DNA of 16,073 nt from an uncultured Clostridia bacterium (GCA_937914775.1 CALDNB010000082.1:1-16073); one strand, 5' to 3'; shown: positions 1-8,281, numbered from the stretch's first letter. The notes: generated by a model from the letters alone, not told the origin. Program-made: numbers and translations.

Positions 1-1429
1 AAGTTAAATACTCTAAACCCACGTTAACTAAGAATGACAAACGATTGTCAATTTCAGTTAATAATAAACGACTTATATTTTCTTGTTCGGGAGTTAATTT
101 TAATGTTCTTAAAAAATCTCTTAACTCTTTAATGCTCATCATTGTCATATCATAAATATTCTTTTTTTCAATATAAATTGATAATACACTTTCTTGTAAG
201 CGAGTCCCATGACATTCCCCACAATCCATCTCTACCATGAAGCCTTCTAGCCATTCTCGAATCCATGCACTTGTAGTTTCCATATAACGTCGTTCTAAAT
301 TGGGAACAACACCTTCATAATAATCATTTGTATAACGAACATTACCAGTTTTAGAAACATATTTTATTGCCACTGGTTCATCACTACCATACATAATCAT
401 ATGCCATTTATCTTTTGGAATATCTTTTACGGGCATATTCATATCAATACCATATTTTTCACAAACTGCTTGCATGGCTTGACTATAAATATTGTTATCT
501 AAATTATATGCTACGATAGCACCCTTATTTAAACTTTTATTTACATCCGGAACAATCAAGTCTTCACTAATTTTTAATTTTGTACCAAGTCCTTTACATT
601 CAGGACAAGCACCATAAGGGCTATTAAACGAAAACAATCTTGGTTCTAACTCTGGAATAGAATAATTACAATGAATACAAGCATAATTTTCACTCATTAA
701 AATTTCTTCTCCACCAACCACATGTAAAACCACTTTACCATGAGCTAATTTCGTACTTGCCTCAATGGATTCAAATATTCTTCCCTGTTCTTCATCTCTA
801 ACCACAACGCGGTCAACAACTACATCAATATTAGATTTTTTATTTTTTTCTAAAACTATTTCTTCTTCTAATTGATAGCTTTCCCCATTAACTCGAACTC
901 GCGAGAAACCTTTACTTCTTAAATCGTCAAATACATCTTTATGTGTCCCTTTTTCTCCATGAATAATTGGAGCCAATATTTCTAACTTAGTTCCAACTTC
1001 CATGTCCATAACTTTATTTGTCATTTCCTCAATACTTTGACTTTTTATAGGAACATGATGCGTCGGACAATATGGAATACCAATTCTAGCAAATAAAAGT
1101 CTTAAAAAGTCATAGATTTCAGTAATTGTTCCAACTGTACTTCTAGGATTTTTATTTGTTGTTTTTTGGTCGATTGAAATACTAGGGCTAAGCCCTTCTA
1201 TACTATCAACATCAGGCTTTTCTACTCCCCCAATAAATTGTCTTGCATAAGCAGATAAGCTTTCTACATATCTTCTTTGTCCTTCAGCAAAAATAGTATC
1301 AAATGCCAAACTACTCTTTCCAGAGCCAGATACCCCAGTCATTACTATTAATTTGTTTTTTGGTAATGTAATATCCACATTTTTCAAATTATTCTCTCTT
1401 GCACCTTTAATTACAATATTCTCATTCAT
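1..1429 (-). CDS. uvrA: UvrABC excinuclease subunit A, N-terminal part (cut by window edge)
   Basis: Damage-recognition ATPase of nucleotide excision repair; loads UvrB on damaged DNA in the cytoplasm. I translated the minus strand from the ATG at 1427-1429 and it stays open to base 2, giving residues 1-476 of a protein usually about 940 long. Visible: Walker A GVSGSGKS at residues 32-39, the family stretch after it (FDTIFAEGQRRYVESLSAYA), IDQKTT and NPRSTVGT near 86-100, the UvrB-binding region about 120-245, and a zinc site with C251/C254 and C275/C278. The ABC signature and the second ATPase are outside. Its start lies inside the end of uvrB (8-nt overlap), with AAAGGTGAG as ribosome site in the uvrB coding end, so translation is probably coupled. 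Odd: about 30% GC, leucine mostly TTA (about 29 of 39 by my reading) and glutamine CAA 9 to 1, unlike the neighbours; stretches such as YGIDMNMPVKDIPK resemble Bacilli UvrA. Identity is certain; origin by transfer is inference. Confidence 0.97.
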   Translation of the reverse strand, partial: MNENIVIKGARENNLKNVDITLPKNKLIVMTGVSGSGKSSLAFDTIFAEGQRRYVESLSAYARQFIGGVEKPDVDSIEGLSPSISIDQKTTNKNPRSTVGTITEIYDFLRLLFARIGIPYCPTHHVPIKSQSIEEMTNKVMDMEVGTKLEILAPIIHGEKGTHKDVFDDLRSKGFSRVRVNGESYQLEEEIVLEKNKKSNIDVVVDRVVVRDEEQGRIFESIEASTKLAHGKVVLHVVGGEEILMSENYACIHCNYSIPELEPRLFSFNSPYGACPECKGLGTKLKISEDLIVPDVNKSLNKGAIVAYNLDNNIYSQAMQAVCEKYGIDMNMPVKDIPKDKWHMIMYGSDEPVAIKYVSKTGNVRYTNDYYEGVVPNLERRYMETTSAWIREWLEGFMVEMDCGECHGTRLQESVLSIYIEKKNIYDMTMMSIKELRDFLRTLKLTPEQENISRLLLTEIDNRLSFLVNVGLEYLT

Positions 1430-3377
1430 TTAACTCACCTTTAAGCCGTTTAATTTCATCACGGAGTATTGCCGCCTTTTCAAACTGCAACTCGTATGCG
1501 GCAATCTGCATTTCGTTTGTTAACCTTATTATTTCCTTGTCTATATCTTTTGGTATTTGTTTTTGCTCTTCCTCTTTTACCGCCGTTACAGTTTCAATAG
1601 AGCCAAATACGTCTTTTGTAACAGACCTTGGGGTAATATTGTGAGCCTTATTATAATCGTCCTGAATTTTTCTTCGTCTGTTGGTTTCGTCTATTGCATA
1701 CTGCATACTGTTTGTAATTTTGTCCGCATACATAATAACTCTGCCGTCAACATTTCTTGCGGCTCGTCCTACAGTCTGAATAAGAGAGGTTTCGGAACGT
1801 AAAAAGCCCTCTTTGTCTGCGTCTAAAATGGCAACAAGGGATACTTCGGGTATGTCAAGGCCCTCTCTTAAAAGGTTAATTCCCACCAAAACGTCAAATT
1901 CGCCCATTCGCAGTGAACGGATTATCTCCACACGCTCCAGTGTTTCAACGTCGGAATGAAGATACTTTACTTTTACCCCTAAATTTTCAAAATATGCAGT
2001 TAAATCTTCCGCCATTTTTTTAGTAAGGGTAGTAACTAAAACACGCTGGTTTTTCGCAACTACTTCGTTTATTTCACCATATAAGTCATCAACTTGTCCC
2101 CTTACAGGTCTTATTATAATCTCAGGGTCAACAAGACCTGTGGGTCTTATTACCTGTTCTACTGTTTTAGAAGAATGTTCCTTTTCGTAAGGTCCCGGTG
2201 TGGCACTAACAAATATTGCCTGATTGATTTTGCTTTCAAACTCTTCAAAATTAAGTGGTCTGTTATCATAAGCACAAGGCAACCTGAATCCGTATTCCAC
2301 AAGAGCCGTCTTTCTTGCTCTGTCACCGTTATACATTCCTCTTACCTGAGGCAAAGTAACGTGGGATTCATCCACTACAAGCAGAAAATCATCAGGAAAA
2401 TAGTCCATTAAAGTATATGGTGCGGTACCGGGTTTTCGTCCGCTTATAATTCTTGAGTAATTTTCTATGCCCTGACAAAAACCGATTTCCGATAGCATTT
2501 CAATATCGTAATTTGTTCTTTGGGCAATTCTTTGTGCCTCTAAAAGTTTGTCATTATCGTTAAAATATTTTACTCTTTCGTCCAGTTCTTTTTGTATCTG
2601 TCCTATTGCCTTTTTCATTTTTGCCGACGTTGTGGCGTAGTGGGAATTAGGATATATTGCAATATGCTTTCTCTCTCCTAAAATTTCTCCCGTCAAAACA
2701 TTAATTTCTGTAATTCTGTCAATTTCGTCACCAAAAAATTCTACTCTTACTGCGTTTTCCGACTGTGATGACGGAAATATTTCAAGAACATCGCCTCTCA
2801 CACGGAATTTACCTCTTATAAAATTAATGTCGTTTCTCTCGTACTGCATATCTACAAGTTTTGACAGTATTTCGCCCATTGGCTTAACCATTCCGGGACG
2901 CATTGAAATCACCAGATCGGTATAGTCCTCAGGGTCGCCAAGACCGTATATGCAACTTACACTTGCAACTATAATAACGTCACGTCTTTCAAAAAGAGCC
3001 ATTGTGGCAGAGTGACGGAGTTTGTCTATTTCATCATTAATCTGTGAATCTTTTTCGATAAATGTATCTGTAACGGGAATGTATGCTTCTGGCTGGTAGT
3101 AATCGTAGTATGAAACAAAGTATTCAACTGCATTGTTGGGAAAGAACTCTTTAAATTCACCATACAACTGCGCCGCAAGAGTTTTGTTGTGCGCCAAAAT
3201 AAGAGTAGGCTTTTGTACCTGCTCTATTACTTTTGCTATTGTATATGTCTTACCTGAACCCGTTACGCCTAAAAGTGTCTGGAATCTGTTGTTTTTGTTA
3301 ACCCCTTGTGAAAGTTCCTTTATGGCGTTTGGCTGGTCACCTGTGGGCTCAAATTTTGATACTACAGAAAACTCCAT
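1422..3377 (-). CDS. uvrB: UvrABC excinuclease subunit B
   Basis: Helicase-like subunit of nucleotide excision repair; UvrA hands damaged DNA to it and it recruits UvrC. The 651-residue protein is full length for the family (about 650-670). Visible: Walker A GVTGSGKT at 37-44, the damage-probing beta-hairpin (SYYDYYQPEAYIP) about 89-101, DESH Walker B at 336-339, SATPG at 391-395, helicase motif VI QTVGRAARN at 534-542, and the C-terminal UVR motif about 613-648 that binds UvrC. I chose the ATG at 3375-3377 because GGGAGT stands 7 bases upstream and the conserved N-terminus starts there; a longer reading from 3416 would put the start upstream of the promoter -10 box. A consensus promoter lies at 3400-3428 and uvrA follows with overlap, so the two form one operon. 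Glutamine is mostly CAG, unlike uvrA. I saw no LexA-type box beside the promoter. Confidence 0.98.
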   Translation of the reverse strand: MEFSVVSKFEPTGDQPNAIKELSQGVNKNNRFQTLLGVTGSGKTYTIAKVIEQVQKPTLILAHNKTLAAQLYGEFKEFFPNNAVEYFVSYYDYYQPEAYIPVTDTFIEKDSQINDEIDKLRHSATMALFERRDVIIVASVSCIYGLGDPEDYTDLVISMRPGMVKPMGEILSKLVDMQYERNDINFIRGKFRVRGDVLEIFPSSQSENAVRVEFFGDEIDRITEINVLTGEILGERKHIAIYPNSHYATTSAKMKKAIGQIQKELDERVKYFNDNDKLLEAQRIAQRTNYDIEMLSEIGFCQGIENYSRIISGRKPGTAPYTLMDYFPDDFLLVVDESHVTLPQVRGMYNGDRARKTALVEYGFRLPCAYDNRPLNFEEFESKINQAIFVSATPGPYEKEHSSKTVEQVIRPTGLVDPEIIIRPVRGQVDDLYGEINEVVAKNQRVLVTTLTKKMAEDLTAYFENLGVKVKYLHSDVETLERVEIIRSLRMGEFDVLVGINLLREGLDIPEVSLVAILDADKEGFLRSETSLIQTVGRAARNVDGRVIMYADKITNSMQYAIDETNRRRKIQDDYNKAHNITPRSVTKDVFGSIETVTAVKEEEQKQIPKDIDKEIIRLTNEMQIAAYELQFEKAAILRDEIKRLKGELNE

Positions 3378-3399
3378 AAATATCACTCCCCATCTTTTT

Positions 3400-3428
3400 A
3401 TCATACCACTATACATAATTTATGTCAA
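3400..3428 (-). promoter_or_regulatory. Sigma-A promoter of uvrB-uvrA
   Basis: Read on the minus strand: TTGACA (3423-3428), 17-bp spacer, TATGAT (3400-3405), with an extended -10 TGG. The predicted start near 3393 leaves a 5' leader of about 16 nt carrying GGGAGT. The -35 box directly abuts the U-tract of the sipL terminator, so sipL transcription is closed off exactly where uvrB transcription begins. Confidence 0.85.
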
Positions 3429-3467
3429 TAAAAAACTCCCCTTATCAGTATGGCTGATAAGGGGAGT
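3428..3467 (-). terminator. Rho-independent terminator of sipL
   Basis: Perfect inverted repeat with 14-bp arms at 3435-3448 and 3454-3467 and a 5-nt loop. On the minus strand the stem (ACTCCCCTTATCAG and complement) is followed by TTTTTATT. It begins 3 nt after the sipL stop codon. On the plus strand the trailing sequence is TATTTT, so weak bidirectional action is possible. Confidence 0.93.
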
Positions 3468-3470
3468 ATT

Positions 3471-5000
3471 TTATGCAATTATAAGTTTCATTCCGGGGAC
3501 TATTTCTCCCGACAAATTGTTGTCAGTAATTATTTTATCGGCAGTTGTTCTGTATCTTTTGGCAATGTTCCATAAGGTGTCACCCTTGCCGACAAAATAG
3601 ATTTTAATAAGACAGTTGTTTGTACTCAGAACAGGTTGTTCTTCAACAGTTATGTCAGAAATATAATTAATTTCATATTTAGAAATAATTTTTGTATCTA
3701 TAGTTGCCACAATGCGGAATTCTATCTGTGATGCACCCGAAATGTTGTAACTTACGCTGTCAACTGTTACAAACACATCACAAAGCATACTTTCGTTTAT
3801 GCCGTCGCACTCAATATACTGGGTAAATTTGTGCTTGTGTGTAAAGCAACTGATGGGACATTCACCATCATCAGCCATATATAAAACATCTACTTCCATT
3901 ATTCCGCCCACGCACACTTTGTTTCCCTCGATGTAAGTGTCTGCAATGTTGGGTTTTGCACATACACGAAACACCTGACTAACGTCTTTTGGCAGGTCTA
4001 TAACATCTTTTAACGTCACCTGCGTCTTGTTGCAGGTCACCAGTTTGTCAATAGAGTCGCTCTGGCAGTCTGTTTTAACTATGCAGTCAGGACTGTACGC
4101 ATCTTCTATTATTTCAAGTTCCGACTCGCAGTAAATTTTAATACATGCGGACGCCACTGCCTCTATATTAATTCTTCTGTTGTCCCCGTCACTGTCACAG
4201 GCAGGTTCTGCATACAACTGCTCACACTTGATTTTTACATTGGTAACGTCACCCTCTTTTGAGCCTAATGTGTCCAGTATTTCGGAGAAGGGTACTTCGT
4301 ATTCAACATAGTGTATTCTGGTCTGGTCGTTTGCATCAAGATAAATCACAGATAAAAAGGCGTTACCGTCAACTATAATTTTGTCATTTAAAACTTTAAC
4401 GTCGGATGTGTTAAGCCGCATTTCTGACTTAAGTATGGTATCAATGTCGGGCTTTCCTGCAGGAAGTTCCAGACACTCTTTAATTGTAAACTGCTGGGTA
4501 CCTTTGTAAACCCTGTTAAATGGCATTATGTTTTTCTTAAGCATCTGGACATTACTGTCCCCTGACACACCCACACACAAATCCCTGTTAATGCAGTTTG
4601 TGGCATTAACGTCTATTGCGATTAACATCTTTACGTTCAGTTTACGGCTGTTTGTAACAAAGTAATCTACACTTTGCAAATCTGCTTCTATTTCAGCATC
4701 CATATTTTCCAGTACGCCTTTTGCATCTATAACATGAGAAAAGGACTGCACGTTGTTAATTGAGCATACCGTGTTATGTTCGCTTATGTATAATATGGAA
4801 ATATCGCATTTGCCGTCAACGGATACCCTGTCATAAGCGCAATGCTTGTTCTGTATTACCACATTGGCAGACACCTGCAGAATTTTTGCTATATCAGGTT
4901 TGGTATCAGGAACAATAATGTCGCCCTCGCAATATGCTTGTGAAAATGCAATAATGGACTGTTCGCCAACACAGGCTTCCTGCTTGTTTAACTCTAACAT
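3471..5000 (-). CDS. sipL: SipL-like spore coat morphogenesis protein (SPOCS/DUF3794 repeats + LysM)
   Basis: 509 residues with SPOCS (DUF3794) domains about 1-150, 165-300 and 320-450 and a C-terminal LysM domain at 464-509 (YFVGKGDTLWNIAKRYRTT). Signature phrases recur: GDIIVPDTKPDIAKIL early and ELPAGKPDIDTIL in the middle. This architecture is that of Clostridioides difficile SipL, which binds the SpoIVA ATPase and attaches the coat to the forespore; the mother-cell cytosol is the expected location. No signal peptide or membrane segment is seen. GGAGGT lies 8 bases before the ATG. It diverges from ispE across 102 bp; a sporulation (sigma-E type) promoter is expected from known biology but I could not pick one out with confidence. 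Odd: 22 cysteines, about 4.3%. Alternative: another DUF3794/LysM paralogue whose function is not SpoIVA binding. The family assignment is strong, the exact orthology moderate. Confidence 0.88.
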   Translation of the reverse strand: MLELNKQEACVGEQSIIAFSQAYCEGDIIVPDTKPDIAKILQVSANVVIQNKHCAYDRVSVDGKCDISILYISEHNTVCSINNVQSFSHVIDAKGVLENMDAEIEADLQSVDYFVTNSRKLNVKMLIAIDVNATNCINRDLCVGVSGDSNVQMLKKNIMPFNRVYKGTQQFTIKECLELPAGKPDIDTILKSEMRLNTSDVKVLNDKIIVDGNAFLSVIYLDANDQTRIHYVEYEVPFSEILDTLGSKEGDVTNVKIKCEQLYAEPACDSDGDNRRINIEAVASACIKIYCESELEIIEDAYSPDCIVKTDCQSDSIDKLVTCNKTQVTLKDVIDLPKDVSQVFRVCAKPNIADTYIEGNKVCVGGIMEVDVLYMADDGECPISCFTHKHKFTQYIECDGINESMLCDVFVTVDSVSYNISGASQIEFRIVATIDTKIISKYEINYISDITVEEQPVLSTNNCLIKIYFVGKGDTLWNIAKRYRTTADKIITDNNLSGEIVPGMKLIIA

Positions 5001-5102
5001 ATTTTATACCTCCGTATATCTTTCTGATAATATTTATTATAAAACTATTCCAATTATGCATGTTTTATGATAAAATAATAAAAAAACTTGTGAGGTGCGG
5101 TT
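5001..5102. promoter_or_regulatory. Divergent control region between sipL and ispE
   Basis: 102 bp of AT-rich sequence must hold both promoters. Minus strand: a TATAAT at 5036-5041 without a good -35 at 16-18 bp, which would fit a non-sigma-A (sporulation) promoter or nothing. Plus strand: TATGAT at 5066-5071 and TAAAAT at 5071-5076, the latter 17 bp after a poor -35 (TTCCAA, 5048-5053). Both genes have good ribosome sites (GGAGGT for sipL, GAGGTG for ispE). No operator-like repeat was seen. Confidence 0.4.
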
Positions 5103-5909
5103 ATGATAGTTAAAGCCCCTGCAAAAATTAATATATGCCTGGATATTGTGGGCAAAAGACAGGACGGATACCACCTTTTGCATACTGTTATGCACGAAAT
5201 TCCTGTGTATGATATTGTAACAGTAGAGAAAAGTGACGAAATTACAGTTAAATGTAAAGGAATGGATAACGAACAAAATATTGCGTATAAAGCCGCAACA
5301 GCGTTTTTTGATTACACTAAAATTCAGGGCGGTGCAAAAATTGACATTGAAAAGCATATCCCAAAAGAAGCAGGTCTGGGCGGCGGAAGTTCCGATGCTT
5401 CATCAGTTATAAAAGCCCTTAACGACATTTATAAAACCAACTTAAGTGATAATGAGATGTGCGAAATAGCAGTAACCGTCGGTGCAGATGTACCCTTTTT
5501 CATAATCGGCGGATGTTGTGAGGCAAAAGGAATCGGAGAAATACTGACACCCGTAAAGAAACTTCCCACATGTTACACGGTAGTTGTAAAACCTGAATTT
5601 TCAGTAAGTACAAAAGAAGCATTTAAAGTAATAGACAGTTGTACCCCTCCTGCCCATACCGACACCTGCGAAATAGTAAACGCTCTTAATAAAGGCGACC
5701 TCCGTTTCATTGCAGAAAATATGTTTAATGTAATGGAAACTAACGAAGAAATAACCAAAATAAAAGAACAGATGATAAGTTACGGTGCCCTGGGTGCAGT
5801 AATGTCGGGAAGCGGCTCTTCCGTCTTTGCTTTGTTTGATAATTACGAACTTGCAAAGAACTGCAAAAATAATTTGGAGAAAAATATGGAATTTGCGGAA
5901 CTTTTTTGA
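5103..5909 (+). CDS. ispE: 4-diphosphocytidyl-2-C-methyl-D-erythritol kinase
   Basis: GHMP-family kinase that phosphorylates the 2-hydroxyl of CDP-methylerythritol with ATP in the MEP (non-mevalonate) pathway to isoprenoids. At 268 residues it is slightly shorter than the usual 280-300. Visible: the N-terminal APAKINICLDI with catalytic-region Lys8, GYHLLHTVM, the glycine-rich ATP loop PKEAGLGGGSSDAS at 87-100, the catalytic aspartate in GADVPFF (D129), and the C-terminal GHMP motif GAVMSGSGSSVFALF. GAGGTG is 5 bases before the ATG. It diverges from sipL; ispE lies beside a SipL-type gene in some other Clostridia, as far as I recall. The YcdB/SLH gene starts 38 bases after its stop with no terminator, so they are probably co-transcribed. 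Confidence 0.97.
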   Translation: MIVKAPAKINICLDIVGKRQDGYHLLHTVMHEIPVYDIVTVEKSDEITVKCKGMDNEQNIAYKAATAFFDYTKIQGGAKIDIEKHIPKEAGLGGGSSDASSVIKALNDIYKTNLSDNEMCEIAVTVGADVPFFIIGGCCEAKGIGEILTPVKKLPTCYTVVVKPEFSVSTKEAFKVIDSCTPPAHTDTCEIVNALNKGDLRFIAENMFNVMETNEEITKIKEQMISYGALGAVMSGSGSSVFALFDNYELAKNCKNNLEKNMEFAELF

Positions 5910-5947
5910 TAACAGATAAGTCTAAACCTTAAAAGGAGTTGATTTTC

Positions 5948-7873
5948 GTGAAAAAAATAATTTGTATATTGCTTACACTCATAATGCTTTTACCTGCTGT
6001 AACTTATGGTGCAGATACAGGTAATTACGAGGAAATACTGTCACTTGTTAAACAACGTTTTTCAATTGACAACAGTTATGAGGTTTTTGAAAGTTCAACA
6101 CAGGAAAGATACGGTCAGACCATTTACAGTTTTTACTGGTCAACTAAAGGGGACAACCCAAAAACTTTGTCTGTAGATTGTGACGAAAACGGAATTGTAA
6201 GAAACTATAACAGTTACACAAGAAATAACGAGGACAGTTTCGGTATTAAAAAGCATACTCCCGAACAGTATCGTAAAGCCGCACAGGAACTTGCGGATTT
6301 TGTAAACCCCTCATTAAAGGGTAAAATTGTTGTAAATGAAATCGATACCATTGATTTGTACGGAAATTATGTTTTTGCAAATTTGTCATATATTGAAAAC
6401 GGTATTACAGTACGTGAATTTGCAGGAAGTCTTTCACTTGATGCCAATGACCTGTCTTTGAGAAACTATAATTTCAGTACATATAAAGAACTTAAATATC
6501 CTGCATCTTTTATAGATCCGGATACTGCAAAACAGGCGTATAAAGACCTGTTTGGTATGGAACTTGTTTATGAAATCAACTATATTGACGATGTTAAAAC
6601 ACCTGTAGCAAAATATGTTTTAGGAAGTAACGGTAATCAGTACATTAACGCCGTTGACGGAAAAATATATACGTATTCAGCAAGACACATCTATAACATG
6701 TCTGCTGATTCCATGACAGGTTCAGAAAATCTGAAATCCGAATTCAGCGAAGCAGAAATGAAAGAAATAACTAACATAAACGGTCTTCTTTCCAAAGAGC
6801 AAATTGAAAAAAGTTTAAAAGAATTAAAAATATTAAATATACCAAAAGACGAAACACCTTACTACTCAAGTCTTGTTAAATCTCAGAACAGATATATTTA
6901 TAACTTGGGTTACGAAAAATATAACATCACCGTTGATGGAAAAACAGGTGCGGTTATTTCTTTTAATAACTACTCAGGCAAAGGCGATTATAAAGACACT
7001 CCCGAAAACTATGCAAAACTACTTGCAGGAAAACTTTTTGAAGAATATAAAACTGCAGAAACAGAAAATACTTTAAGACTCCAGAGATATGTAAACGGCG
7101 TAAAAGTTCTGGGCGATACAATAACAGTTTCAGTAGATAAAGAAACAGGTATTCTTACAAACTACAATATAGCATATACCGATGCACAGTTCCCCTCTGT
7201 TGAAAATGTAATCACAAAAGACGAAGCATTAAATATCGTGTTTGAAAATGTAAACTATGACAGAATGTATATTGCAGAAATAAATCAGAATTCTATTTCC
7301 GAAAATGCCGTTATGGTATATAGTTTCGGCAACGAAAATTTCTACATAAATCCCTATGACGGTGAATTTGTCAATAACTTTACTAAAAGAAAAGTTATAA
7401 AATATAATGACATTGAAAATCACTATGCAAAAAACCAGATAGAAACATTGGCACAGTACGGTATTGGCTTTGAAACAGACAGTTTTAACCCCGATAACTT
7501 TATAACTCAAAAAGATTTCATAACTCTTTTGGTAAGTGCTTTCGGCGGCGGACAAAATGAAATTTATGAAAGAACATTTGTAAGTGCCAAAAACTATAGT
7601 ATAATTAAAGACAGCGAAAGAAACGACGAGGGTTTCGTTTCCAGATCTGACGCCCTTGTGTTTTTAGCAAGAGCAAACGGAAGTGACAAATACGCGCAAC
7701 TGAAAAACATCTGGAAATGTCCATTTAAAGATGTAACAGAAAATATCGGCCATGTATGTATTATGTACGGAATGGGTATAATTAATGGTGACGGAAAAGG
7801 TAACTTTAATCCCGACCAGAACATCACAAAAGCCGACAGCGCAATAATAATATATAATGCACTGAGGAAATAA
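5948..7873 (+). CDS. Secreted YcdB/YcdC-type protein with C-terminal S-layer homology domains
   Basis: 641 residues if started at the GTG 5948-5950, which stands 9 bases after AAAAGGAG; a TTG at 5939 touches that ribosome site and is unlikely. Signal peptide: KK, a leucine-rich core, then a cleavage site near VTYGA-DTG (residue 22). Residues about 25-470 form two or more alpha/beta repeats of the YcdB/YcdC (PepSY-related, DUF4901) kind, with phrases such as LSVDCDENGIVRNYNSYT and ITVDGKTGAVISFNNYSG that recur. From about 485 to the end there are S-layer homology segments: YNDIENHYAKNQIETLAQYGI, SRSDALVFLARANG and the clear last one FKDVTENIGHVCIMYGMGI...FNPDQNITKADSAIIIYNAL. Such proteins bind secondary cell-wall polymer and sit on the cell surface; the YcdB part has no firmly known activity. 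Follows ispE closely, likely the same transcript. Confidence 0.88.
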   Translation: MKKIICILLTLIMLLPAVTYGADTGNYEEILSLVKQRFSIDNSYEVFESSTQERYGQTIYSFYWSTKGDNPKTLSVDCDENGIVRNYNSYTRNNEDSFGIKKHTPEQYRKAAQELADFVNPSLKGKIVVNEIDTIDLYGNYVFANLSYIENGITVREFAGSLSLDANDLSLRNYNFSTYKELKYPASFIDPDTAKQAYKDLFGMELVYEINYIDDVKTPVAKYVLGSNGNQYINAVDGKIYTYSARHIYNMSADSMTGSENLKSEFSEAEMKEITNINGLLSKEQIEKSLKELKILNIPKDETPYYSSLVKSQNRYIYNLGYEKYNITVDGKTGAVISFNNYSGKGDYKDTPENYAKLLAGKLFEEYKTAETENTLRLQRYVNGVKVLGDTITVSVDKETGILTNYNIAYTDAQFPSVENVITKDEALNIVFENVNYDRMYIAEINQNSISENAVMVYSFGNENFYINPYDGEFVNNFTKRKVIKYNDIENHYAKNQIETLAQYGIGFETDSFNPDNFITQKDFITLLVSAFGGGQNEIYERTFVSAKNYSIIKDSERNDEGFVSRSDALVFLARANGSDKYAQLKNIWKCPFKDVTENIGHVCIMYGMGIINGDGKGNFNPDQNITKADSAIIIYNALRK

Positions 7874-7878
7874 CTGTA

Positions 7879-7913
7879 AAGCAAGAGATTTTGTTTGACA
7901 AAATCTCTTGCTT
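7879..7913 (+). terminator. 16-bp perfect hairpin after the SLH gene (terminator-like, no U-tract)
   Basis: Arms at 7879-7894 and 7898-7913 are perfectly complementary with a 3-nt loop TTG. It starts 5 nt after the SLH stop codon, the place for a terminator, but the sequence after it is AATGTAATA rather than a T-run. It may work as a weak or roadblock terminator, or protect the 3' end. Its loop supplies the -35 box of the tmRNA promoter. Confidence 0.65.
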
Positions 7914-7923
7914 AATGTAATAT
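7895..7923 (+). promoter_or_regulatory. Sigma-A promoter of ssrA (tmRNA)
   Basis: TTGACA at 7895-7900, 17-bp spacer, TAATAT at 7918-7923. The predicted start near 7930 is a few bases before the mature tmRNA 5' end at 7934, which fits RNase P trimming of a short leader. The -35 begins in the loop of the preceding inverted repeat. Confidence 0.82.
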
Positions 7924-7933
7924 ATAACTGTAC

Positions 7934-8281
7934 GGGGGTGCAATGGTTTCGACGGGGATATATAAACAAAATAAGCGAGTAGTGGCGGGAGTCCACTTAA
8001 AAAGCCCAATTTTAAATTTAAACGCTAACGATAATTTAGCTTACGCTGCCTAATTAACGGCAGCCGTCCTTACTTCGAGAACTGCATAGAAGATTAAGGG
8101 CGTCATTTTGCAGTGAACACGAGTGGGTAATGCCTTAATTCCCACCGGGTATTGTCAGGCTACCAAATACAGAGGATTGCGTGTGAAACTCTGTGTAAGG
8201 GAACGTTAGTCACACGATACACTCGTAGAAAGTTTTGCGGAGTATTTTCGGACTGGGGTTCAATTCCCCACACTTCCACCA
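7934..8281 (+). ncRNA. ssrA: Transfer-messenger RNA (tmRNA)
   Basis: 348-nt one-piece tmRNA that rescues stalled ribosomes and tags the nascent peptide. Visible: the 5' end GGGGGTGCAATGGTTTCGAC, which is the tRNA-like D-arm side; the 3' end GGGGTTCAATTCCCC (T-arm) and CACTTCC-A-CCA. The acceptor stem pairs GGGGGTG (7934-7940) with CACTTCC (8271-8277), including two G-U pairs, and CCA is encoded. The tag frame is at 8024-8053. A consensus promoter precedes it and a strong terminator follows, so it is a single transcription unit between the SLH gene and the XRE/77-aa module. The identification is certain; ends are set by the acceptor stem. Confidence 0.98.
8024..8053 (+). other. tmRNA tag-peptide reading frame
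   Basis: Resume codon GCT at 8024 followed by codons for ANDNLAYAA and stop TAA at 8051-8053 (TAATTAA gives a backup in-frame context). With the alanine charged on tmRNA the tag is AANDNLAYAA. The ANDN start is classical; the end AYAA differs from the more usual ALAA or AVAA but still ends in the Ala-Ala degron that ClpXP recognises. Confidence 0.88.

Noticed and set aside
3378..3434. LexA (SOS) box upstream of uvrB
   Set aside because: No GAAC...GTTC-type palindrome near the -35/-10 boxes.
3133..3600. 155-codon plus-strand ORF
   Set aside because: Antisense to the uvrB start, the sipL terminator and the sipL end; the opposite genes are certain.
7664..8009. Minus-strand ORFs opposite the SLH gene end and ssrA
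   Set aside because: Shadows of a certain CDS and tmRNA; no start signals.
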